Under the pieces are notes generated by a model. The model was not told where the DNA came from. It did no database searches and saw nothing but the letters and a program-made list of their open reading frames with translations. Made by a program: the position numbers and the translations under genes. A stretch of 47,804 bases of DNA from Ignavibacteria bacterium RIFOXYB12_FULL_35_14 (GTDB taxonomy: Bacteria; Bacteroidota; Ignavibacteria; Ignavibacteriales; Ignavibacteriaceae): NCBI GenBank assembly GCA_001803045.1, contig MHAR01000004.1, positions 1 through 47,804 of the forward strand, given 5' to 3'. Numbering within the stretch: position 1 is the first letter of the stretch; each line of letters begins with the position of its first letter. Of the stretch, positions 1 through 7,112 are shown piece by piece.

Positions 1-222
1 ATTAGATGATTTATTTAAATCCAATATATCTAATTTGCAGAAAGGATGCCGCTGTTATTTTTTAAACATAATATCTTATCAGTCATAATGTGATTTTAAC
101 AGTCAATTTTGCTCGTTACTTATGGCTAACCTGCTGAACTAGGTAAAAAAATATTTTCTTTCAATAACAAACACCGATGAACATTTAGATACACGATGTA
201 AATATAAAATTATTTTCTGATT

Positions 223-1812
223 CTAAGCATTCTTCAAATCAGGATGCAGAAGTTCTCCTTCAGAAGAAGCAACTGCAACTGCAACTGCAGCATCTCCGGT
301 AATATTTGTGATAGTTCTGCACATGTCAAGAATCCTATCAACACCTAAAATTAATGCAATTCCCTCCTCTGGAATTCCAACTGATTTTAAAACTATGATC
401 AGCATTATTATTCCAACTCCGGGCACAGGCGCTGTTCCTATTGAAGCAAGTGTTGCAGTTAACACAATCGTAAGCTGCTGCATGAAATTTAAATCCATTC
501 CAAAAACTTGAGCAATAAACACTGCCGCTACTCCTTGATAAAGTGCAGTGCCATCCATGTTAATTGTTGCACCTAATGGAAGCACAAAGCTTGTTATTGA
601 TTTTGACACACCAAGATTTTCTTGGCAACACTCCATGTTCACAGGCAATGTCGCAGCACTTGAACTTGTACTGAATGCAATTGTTTGTGCTTTCCTCATT
701 CCTTTAAAGAAAGTAGACAGTTTTATTTTGCTAAATAATTTTACTATCAGAGTGTAAGTACCGAGCGTATGCGTAAATAATCCAAATAGAACAGCAGCAA
801 CATACCAAAAAAGTGTTTGGAGAATATCGAAACCAAATTCACCTACGGTTGCCGAGATTAGTGCAAAAACACCAATGGGTGCAATCAGCATTATGAGATC
901 AACCATTTTTATCATGGCTTCACTTAATCCATCAAAAAATTTAATTACTGGTTCACCCTTTGATTTTGGGATGAGACTGAGAACCAATCCTAACATTAAA
1001 GCAAATAAAACTATTTGAAGCATCTCAGCATTTGCAATTGCAGCAAATGGATTTTTGGGAATGAGCTTCACAATTTCATCTATGAAATTATATTCTTCAG
1101 CCGTACCGATCTTTACTTCAACATCCTTACTGTAAACTGAAAGTAACCTTTCCTTAGTTTCAACATTCATTCTCTTACCCGGTTGAATCAGATTTGCTGC
1201 CACTAAGCCTATGCTGATCGCAATTGAAGTTGTCACCAGATAGAATGAAATTGTTTTTCCACCAATTCTTGCAAACTTTTTTATATCTCCTAAGCTTGCG
1301 GCTCCAACTGTAAGCGACCCCAAAACCAATGGAATTGCAATCATAGTCAGCAGTCGAATGAAAATGTCTCCGAGCCATTTTATTTTGGTTGCAATGGTTT
1401 TTTCTTTATTAACTAAAATTACATTTGGGAGAATCGAGAAATCAAATTTTCCATCCGCTTCGGTTGAAAAATATTTTTCAAGAATTATCGAAACCTTTCT
1501 ATCTGATGCTTGAACTTTTTTAAAGTAATTGATAATTTCAATTTGCTGATGAGCTTTAAATGATATTGAGTCGAAAGTCATTCCTTCAGATACAAACGAA
1601 AATTTTTTCCAATCTCTAATGCTTATGGTTTTTGTTTCATCGATTGCTTTGTAAGAAATAATAAGTGCTGTACGGCTTACATTAAAAATGGATCCGAAAA
1701 TTGCTCCTGCTATCAAAGCAATTAAAATCTGATTGTGAAGTTTTGGCAGTTTGATTTTCATGACGGCGGTTAAAATATAAAAAATGAGTAATATTTCCTT
1801 TCTGAAAATCAT
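223..1812 (-). CDS. Dicarboxylate/amino acid:cation symporter (SDF/DAACS family)
   Basis: This is probably a sodium- or proton-coupled uptake carrier for glutamate, aspartate or C4-dicarboxylates in the inner membrane. The family landmarks of GltPh/GltP are present in order: a serine-rich HP1 loop (SSSAATLP), the NMDGT motif of TM7, the HP2 loop (GTAPVPGVG), and TM8 with DRILDMCRTITNITGD, which holds the Asp, Arg and Asn substrate and cation ligands. The protein is long for the family (529 against about 420 residues). The excess is a hydrophilic insert of roughly 110 residues after TM1 (about residues 45-150). The start is uncertain: a second Met at residue 18 (position 1761) precedes a typical KLPKLHNQILIALIAG first helix and may be the true start. 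No clear ribosome binding site marks either one. It is transcribed divergently from the operon at 2051. The family is secure; the substrate is inferred. Confidence 0.9.
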   Translation of the reverse strand: MIFRKEILLIFYILTAVMKIKLPKLHNQILIALIAGAIFGSIFNVSRTALIISYKAIDETKTISIRDWKKFSFVSEGMTFDSISFKAHQQIEIINYFKKVQASDRKVSIILEKYFSTEADGKFDFSILPNVILVNKEKTIATKIKWLGDIFIRLLTMIAIPLVLGSLTVGAASLGDIKKFARIGGKTISFYLVTTSIAISIGLVAANLIQPGKRMNVETKERLLSVYSKDVEVKIGTAEEYNFIDEIVKLIPKNPFAAIANAEMLQIVLFALMLGLVLSLIPKSKGEPVIKFFDGLSEAMIKMVDLIMLIAPIGVFALISATVGEFGFDILQTLFWYVAAVLFGLFTHTLGTYTLIVKLFSKIKLSTFFKGMRKAQTIAFSTSSSAATLPVNMECCQENLGVSKSITSFVLPLGATINMDGTALYQGVAAVFIAQVFGMDLNFMQQLTIVLTATLASIGTAPVPGVGIIMLIIVLKSVGIPEEGIALILGVDRILDMCRTITNITGDAAVAVAVASSEGELLHPDLKNA

Positions 1813-1947
1813 TTTTAATATTTATTCTATTTAATAATTATACAGCTGACGGTAATATTCATTCTAAATCCCTTTACTTTTTACATTATTTTTTTATATT
1901 GCAGTTAGTTTAATTATGCGGCAGCAACGATTTTCAAATTTTTATAT

Positions 1948-2050
1948 CAGACGGTTACGGGTATAATTGCCGCAAGGCTTGCTGTTCAATCAGCCAACCT
2001 GTGCTGAATAAAAAATCTTCTTTTCATCTCCATAAATAAGGAGGTCACAA
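1948..2050 (+). promoter_or_regulatory. Structured leader and strong RBS ahead of the opine-type operon
   Basis: Positions 1948-1956 can pair with 1996-2006 as a nine-pair stem with two single-base bulges. Two small inner hairpins are possible (1958-1960 with 1970-1972, and 1976-1979 with 1992-1995), giving a three-way junction shape. A near-consensus Shine-Dalgarno (AAGGAGGT, 2038-2045) follows, at good spacing from the ATG at 2051. The fold was worked out by hand. I recognise no named riboswitch class and see no cobalamin-riboswitch B12 box. It could be a regulatory leader or a chance fold. Confidence 0.35.
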
Positions 2051-3175
2051 ATGAATTCTGGTAATTCATCCGAATTAAAATCGCCTATAGCGGTTCTTGG
2101 TGCAGGTCATGGTGGAATGGCTATGTCTGGGCATTTAGCATTAATGGGTTTTGATGTTAGGTTATTTAATAGAAGCGAGGAGCGACTCTGGGGTGTTAAA
2201 TCAACGGGTGAAGTTGAAGTGGTTGGAGAAATTGAAGGACATGGAAAAATTTCATTGGCAACAACTTCAATTAAAGATGCAATAGAAGATGCTGAACTAA
2301 TTATGGTTGTAGTACCTGCTACCGGTCATAAATGGATGGCTGAACATATTGCTCCATTTCTAAAAGATGGTCAAATAATAGTCCTTCATCCCGGGAGAAC
2401 TTTTGGTGCTTTAGAGGTTAAACAGGTGCTTGATAGTAATGGCGTAAGTGCAGATGTTATTGTGGCGGAAGCTCAAACATTTATTTATGCTTCTAGAGTC
2501 GTAGGTCCCGCTCAGGTAAGAATATTCCGAATCAAAAATTCAATTCCGGTTGCTTCCATTAGAGCTCATCTCATCCCAAATGTTCTAAAGAAATTGCGAA
2601 TTGCCTATCCCCAATTCGTTGCAGGCGACAATATCTTTAAGACAAGTTTAGAAAACATTGGCAGCATTTTTCATCCGGCACTTACCATTCTAAATGCCGG
2701 TTGGATTGAAGATGATGCTGAGTTCCAATTTTATCACGAAGGCGCTACTCCTTCAGTAGTTAAAGTCTTAGAATCAATTGATAAAGAAAGAGTTTCAGTA
2801 GCTGAATCATTAGGTATAAGAGCGTTAACTGCAAAAGAATGGCTTTATTTAGCATATGGTGTTACTGGAGAAAATTTGTTCGACGCAATGCGTAGAAACG
2901 CTGGTTATCGAGGTATCATGGCACCTCGAACATTATCAGTTCGGTATCTTACTGAAGATGTTCCAACAAGTCTGGTTCCAATAGCTTCTATTGGGAAAAA
3001 ATTTGGAGTCGATACACCCGTTATGAATTCCTTAATTGAATTAGCTTCCAGACTTAATGGATGTAATTATTGGGAAGAGGGTCGAACAGTTCAAAAACTT
3101 GGCATTGAAAATCTTTCATTAAAAGAATTAAGACTTTTAGCTATTGGAGAGTACGATGCTAAAATTAAATCTTGA
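2051..3175 (+). CDS. NAD(P)-dependent octopine/nopaline (opine) dehydrogenase family protein
   Basis: The family reductively joins the amino group of an amino acid to a 2-oxo acid, or runs the reverse oxidation, using NAD(P)H. The N-terminus is a Rossmann fold with VLGAGHGGMAMSGHLALMG (about residues 15-33). The second half matches the helical octopine/nopaline dehydrogenase domain, including NIGSIFHPALT (about residues 206-216), whose His is the expected catalytic base. The length (374) is normal. The start is fixed by the strong AAGGAGGT upstream. It is the first gene of a tight plus-strand cluster with a cobalamin mutase, an asparagine-synthetase-like enzyme and a MarC-type membrane protein. 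That suggests biosynthesis of a modified amino acid rather than simple opine catabolism, but the substrates cannot be read from the sequence. Confidence 0.85.
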   Translation: MNSGNSSELKSPIAVLGAGHGGMAMSGHLALMGFDVRLFNRSEERLWGVKSTGEVEVVGEIEGHGKISLATTSIKDAIEDAELIMVVVPATGHKWMAEHIAPFLKDGQIIVLHPGRTFGALEVKQVLDSNGVSADVIVAEAQTFIYASRVVGPAQVRIFRIKNSIPVASIRAHLIPNVLKKLRIAYPQFVAGDNIFKTSLENIGSIFHPALTILNAGWIEDDAEFQFYHEGATPSVVKVLESIDKERVSVAESLGIRALTAKEWLYLAYGVTGENLFDAMRRNAGYRGIMAPRTLSVRYLTEDVPTSLVPIASIGKKFGVDTPVMNSLIELASRLNGCNYWEEGRTVQKLGIENLSLKELRLLAIGEYDAKIKS

Positions 3176-3205
3176 TCATTCACCTTACGCAAAGGTGCAG
3201 AGTGC

Positions 3206-3254
3206 GAACCGAGTTCCTGACGCATAGTTCTAAAAATCAAAGGAACGGGGTTTG
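3206..3254 (+). repeat. Diverged copy of the first-hairpin repeat family between operon genes
   Basis: A left arm at 3206-3218 (GAACCGAGTTCCT) pairs imperfectly with 3241-3253 (AGGAACGGGGTTT). It is followed by TTTGTTTGCA, the same flank seen after the hairpins at 16366, 17565 and 19077. The 142-base spacer also has two tight hairpins, CACCTT/AAGGTG at 3181-3197 and CTCGCG/CGTGAG near 3275-3289. They could attenuate or process the operon mRNA between its first and second genes. Relationship to the repeat family is inferred from arm and flank similarity. Confidence 0.4.
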
Positions 3255-3317
3255 TTTGCAAATTTTCATCTTTGCCTCGCGTAACGTGAGTTAATCAATT
3301 AAAGAAAGGAGCTTCGT

Positions 3318-4952
3318 ATGAAAAAAATATTAGGAGCTGCACTCGGTAATTGTGTGCATGTTGGGGGCTTACATCATTTCTTAAAGATAGCAGAATCTGA
3401 AGGTTTTAATACAGCATCCTTAGGTCCAGCAGTTTCAATCCAAAGAATCGTTGAGGGCATAAAATCCGAGAAACCAGATTTAGTGGCAATTAGTTATAGG
3501 CTCACACCAGAAGTTGCAAAAAATCTTTTTGAGGAATTGAAATCTACGCTGCGAGTAGAAAACTTATTAAAAATTAAATTAGTTTTTGGCGGCACTCCGC
3601 CTGTAGCATTTGAAGCGGAAAAATCTGGAATATTTGAAAAAGTATTTTCAGGCGGTGAATCCATCAATGAAATCAAATCTTATCTGAGAGGTTCTAAGGG
3701 AAAAGCAGATCAATTTTCGTTTCCGGATAATCTTTTAGATCGTATAAAACAAAAATACCCGTATCCCCTGCTGCGACATCATTTTGGAAGACCTTCGGTA
3801 GAAGAAACGATAAATGGTGTTAAGCAAATTGCGGAGGCAGAAGTATGCGATATAATATCGCTTGGCACCGATCAGAGTGCTCAAGAATATTTTTTTCATC
3901 CTGAACGAATGGATCCACAGGAAGATGGTGCTGGTGGAGTGCCTGTTCGCACACCTGTCGATCTCAAAGCTATTTATTCAAACTCTCGAACCGGTAACTA
4001 TCCTTTGCTGAGATGTTATGCAGGAACAAACGATCTGCTCAAATGGGCTGAGATGAGCGTTGACACTATTAAGAATGCTTGGGCAGCAATTCCCTTGTGC
4101 TGGTACAGCGTAATAGATGGAAGATCAAATAGATCTATTTCTGAAGCTATCCGGGAAAACCAAAGCGTAATGAAATGGTATGCGGAAAAAGGAATACCCG
4201 TAGAGGTAAATGAATCACATCAATGGAGCTTGCGTGATGCACATGATTCGCTTGCCGTTACGATGGCATTTCTTGCTGCATACAACGCTAAACATATGGG
4301 AGTAAAAGATTACGTTTCACAATTCATGTTTAATACTCCTCCTGGTACATCGCCTCAAATGGATATTGCCAAAATGCTAGCAAAGAAGGAATTGATTGAA
4401 GAATTAGAAGACGATAACTTCAATGTCATTCGAGAGGTTCGTGCAGGAATAGCCCACTTCTCTTCGATACCATCAGTAGCTCAAGGGCAATTGGCTGCAT
4501 CTGCTTTGATAAGCTTAGCATTAGATCCGCATATCCTTCATGTAGTCGGTTTCAGCGAAGGAGATCATGCTGTTTATGCTGATGAACTAATCAATAGCTG
4601 TAACATCGTACATGGCGTTCTCCACAATTGTCTTTATGGTTTACCAGATATGAGTATAGACCCGATTGTCATCAAACGAAAAAATGAATTAAAGCAGGAT
4701 GCTCAGATTTTATTAAACTCACTTAAAAAACTTGATACAGATGGTTATGGAGATTCTTGGATGAATCCAGATTTAATTGAGAAGGCAGTCAAAATAGGAT
4801 TATTAGATGCGCCCCACTTCAATGGAAATCCACATCTTTGCGGAAAGATTCTTACAAGATTAATTGATGGAGCATGGTACGCTATCGAAAATAATTCTGG
4901 AAAACCGATTAACGAAACTCAAAGAATCAAAAGTATCTTAAACAATTTATAA
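3318..4952 (+). CDS. Cobalamin-dependent mutase, one-chain B12-binding domain plus glutamate-mutase-E-like barrel
   Basis: The first ~130 residues look like a B12-binding Rossmann domain. They start with a GNCVHVGG segment that resembles the DxHxxG base-off/His-on motif, but with Cys in place of the Asp. The remaining ~400 residues resemble the TIM barrel of methylaspartate (glutamate) mutase E chain. The shared features are a YAGTNDLLK stretch, a SISEAIRENQSVMKWYAEKG helix, a NESHQWSLRDAHDSLAVTMA block and a later PPGTSPQMDIAKM block. Glutamate mutase normally keeps these parts in two subunits (MutS and GlmE), so a 544-residue fusion is unusual. It has a good ribosome binding site (AAAGGAG, 3304-3310) and lies 11 bases from the next gene. 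A carbon-skeleton or amino-group rearrangement of an amino acid is expected. The exact substrate is unknown, and a non-mutase B12 role cannot be excluded. Confidence 0.6.
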   Translation: MKKILGAALGNCVHVGGLHHFLKIAESEGFNTASLGPAVSIQRIVEGIKSEKPDLVAISYRLTPEVAKNLFEELKSTLRVENLLKIKLVFGGTPPVAFEAEKSGIFEKVFSGGESINEIKSYLRGSKGKADQFSFPDNLLDRIKQKYPYPLLRHHFGRPSVEETINGVKQIAEAEVCDIISLGTDQSAQEYFFHPERMDPQEDGAGGVPVRTPVDLKAIYSNSRTGNYPLLRCYAGTNDLLKWAEMSVDTIKNAWAAIPLCWYSVIDGRSNRSISEAIRENQSVMKWYAEKGIPVEVNESHQWSLRDAHDSLAVTMAFLAAYNAKHMGVKDYVSQFMFNTPPGTSPQMDIAKMLAKKELIEELEDDNFNVIREVRAGIAHFSSIPSVAQGQLAASALISLALDPHILHVVGFSEGDHAVYADELINSCNIVHGVLHNCLYGLPDMSIDPIVIKRKNELKQDAQILLNSLKKLDTDGYGDSWMNPDLIEKAVKIGLLDAPHFNGNPHLCGKILTRLIDGAWYAIENNSGKPINETQRIKSILNNL

Positions 4953-4963
4953 GGAGAACAAAA

Positions 4964-6304
4964 ATGGCTGGTATAGTTGGAATTAAAAGAAAAGGTGAAA
5001 AAGGATTAGTAGAAAAAATGCTCAATAAAATTTCGCACAGAGGGAATACTGGAAAGAGAATTATTGAAACTGATGAAGCAACAATTGGAGTTGTTTGGAC
5101 TTCTCCACAAAAAGATTCTGCTTTTAGCTCTTTAGAAAAAGTTTTTATTCAAGATACTGCTGGTAATGGTCATCTTGCAAAGGCTGAAATACTGAACGGC
5201 AATCTTTTTCTTGAGAGGGATGAATTAGGAATAGCACCGCTTTACTTTGGAAAAACAAAAGACGATGTCCCATGTTTTGCTTCGGAAGTAAAATCTTTAT
5301 TAACTGCAACAAATGATATAAATGAATTGCTTCCCGGATATAAATTTTCTGATGGAATACTTACTAAATATTTCATCCTACAAAAAAAGCAAGAAATTAA
5401 AGACAATCCTGAAGCAATTGCAAAAGTGTTAAGGAAGCTTCTTGAAGACTCTATTTCAAAAAGAATTAAAACGGATTTGTTTGGTTCATGGTTATCCGGT
5501 GGGTTAGATTCAAGTACAATTGCCGCGATTGCACGACCTTTTGTAAAAACATTCCATACATTTTCAGCAGGTTTGAAAAACGCAACTGATCTGGCTTATG
5601 CCAGAGAAGTTGCATCTCACATCAAGTCAACTCACCATGAAATAATCGTTAACTTTGATGAAATGCTTAAGCAACTGCCAACCGTTATTTATCATCTTGA
5701 ATCGTTTGATGCATTATTAATAAGATCCAGCATAATAAATTATATTGCAGCAAAAGCAGCATCAGATTATGTTCCGGAAATATTTTCCGGTGAAAGCGGC
5801 GATGAACTTTTTGCCGGATATGAATACATAAAATCGCTGCCACCAGAATCCATTCCCGACGAATTGATTGACATAACTGCCCGTTTGCACAATACAGCTT
5901 TTCAAAGAGTTGATAGATGTGCCTCAGCGCATTCAACAATTCCTCATGTTGTTTTCGCTGATCCAAATGTATTTAGCTATGCATTTACTATTCCCTCAAA
6001 ATATAAATTGAAAGATGGTGTAGAAAAATGGATACTAAGACAAGCCGTTAAAGATGTACTCCCCTCCTCTGTTCTTAACCGAACAAAAGCTAAATTTTGG
6101 GAAGGTGCCGGAGTTTTTGAATTAATTTCAGATTATGCTTCAAAAAAAATTAGTGATAAAGATTTCTCAAACGAAAGAATCCTCCCTAACGGTTGGAATT
6201 TAAGTTCAAAAGAAGAATTAATGTACTACAGAATTTTTAAAGAACATTTCGGAGAAGCTTCGAATTATAATTGGATGGGAAGAACAGAAGGAACAACTAA
6301 TTAA
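4964..6304 (+). CDS. Asparagine-synthetase-like amide ligase lacking the glutaminase cysteine
   Basis: Architecture is a reduced N-terminal class-II amidotransferase domain (about residues 1-130) plus a C-terminal ATP-pyrophosphatase synthetase domain. The PP-loop SGGLDSS is intact (about residues 180-186), followed by SGESGDELFAGYEY and KAKFWEGAG, equivalents of the AsnB SGEGSDE and KEQFSDGVG motifs. The N-terminus reads MAGIVGI where active enzymes read MCGIVGI. The nucleophilic Cys2 is Ala, and the NGEIYN glutaminase motif is also missing, although RDELGIAPLYFG survives. Glutamine hydrolysis should therefore be dead. The same loss occurs in beta-lactam synthetase and carbapenam synthetase, which make an intramolecular amide; use of free ammonia or another amine is the alternative. 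A good RBS (AAGGAGAA) sits 11 bases after the mutase gene. The carboxylate is presumably adenylated, but the substrate is unknown. Confidence 0.8.
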   Translation: MAGIVGIKRKGEKGLVEKMLNKISHRGNTGKRIIETDEATIGVVWTSPQKDSAFSSLEKVFIQDTAGNGHLAKAEILNGNLFLERDELGIAPLYFGKTKDDVPCFASEVKSLLTATNDINELLPGYKFSDGILTKYFILQKKQEIKDNPEAIAKVLRKLLEDSISKRIKTDLFGSWLSGGLDSSTIAAIARPFVKTFHTFSAGLKNATDLAYAREVASHIKSTHHEIIVNFDEMLKQLPTVIYHLESFDALLIRSSIINYIAAKAASDYVPEIFSGESGDELFAGYEYIKSLPPESIPDELIDITARLHNTAFQRVDRCASAHSTIPHVVFADPNVFSYAFTIPSKYKLKDGVEKWILRQAVKDVLPSSVLNRTKAKFWEGAGVFELISDYASKKISDKDFSNERILPNGWNLSSKEELMYYRIFKEHFGEASNYNWMGRTEGTTN

Positions 6305-6305
6305 T

Positions 6306-6908
6306 ATGGATATAATTAAACAAATTTTGCATGACTATCTAGTTCTATTCAGCATGGTGAATGCCTTTGGCAATTTACCAATATTTGCTGATTTAACTCA
6401 CGATATGGATACAGGACTGCGCAATACGATTTATAGAATTGCTGTGTTAACAGGCGGCAGCATTGTGTTAGTGTTTGCACTATTTGGGGATTTTATGCTA
6501 GATAATATCTTTGATGTCAACACAAATTCTTTTAAAATCGCCGGGGGAATTTTAGTCTTCATTGTTGCTGCTAAAGGCGTTATGTCCAACTCCAAAATTT
6601 TTAGTCCTCACGTTTCTGGTGATAAAAGTATAGCAATTTTCCCGCTTGGATTTCCATATTTAGCTGGACCAGGTACAATACTCACAACCATATTATTGTT
6701 TAGAAACAGCGAAATTCTAATTACAGTACCATCTGCTGTTTTAGTTTATCTATCCATTTTACCAATTTTGCATTTAGCACCGCTTGTGACTCGTGTTTTC
6801 GGTCAATTGGGGATCTCAGTCATATCTCGAATTCTCTACATATTTATTAGTGCTAAAGCAGTCGAGTTTGTACTTCAAGGATTAAGCGGTTTTTTGAAAA
6901 CACAGTAA
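6306..6908 (+). CDS. MarC family (UPF0056) integral membrane protein
   Basis: This is a 200-residue protein with about six hydrophobic helices. It shows the family signatures NAFGNLPIFADLT near the N-terminus, FKIAGGILVFIVAAKG in the middle and the conserved FPLGFPYLAGPGTI stretch (about residues 116-129). MarC-type proteins are inner-membrane proteins of poorly known function; some annotation calls them neutral amino acid transporters. Its ATG begins one base after the stop codon region of the amide-ligase gene, so it is almost certainly translated as the last cistron of that operon. That position makes it a reasonable exporter for whatever the three upstream enzymes make, but this is inference from context only. 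Confidence 0.85.
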   Translation: MDIIKQILHDYLVLFSMVNAFGNLPIFADLTHDMDTGLRNTIYRIAVLTGGSIVLVFALFGDFMLDNIFDVNTNSFKIAGGILVFIVAAKGVMSNSKIFSPHVSGDKSIAIFPLGFPYLAGPGTILTTILLFRNSEILITVPSAVLVYLSILPILHLAPLVTRVFGQLGISVISRILYIFISAKAVEFVLQGLSGFLKTQ

Positions 6909-7112
6909 AAAATATGAGGTTATACAATCATTTAACTCATCATTCGCCGTGGTTTTTGATGCTTTGATATTCCCATTTAATAAAATCATTTCCAATTTCG
7001 GATTCTCCGTTGCAAAAAAAAATATATTCTGCATAAAACTAACTTACACCTTGCTATTAAATGAATAATCTCGAAGAGTTCTTTATCTTTGGAGTAATTG
7101 ATATTTTAAAAA

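Noticed and set aside
1948-2006. Cobalamin riboswitch ahead of the B12-dependent mutase operon
   Set aside because: The conserved GCCACTG B12 box and other core elements are absent.
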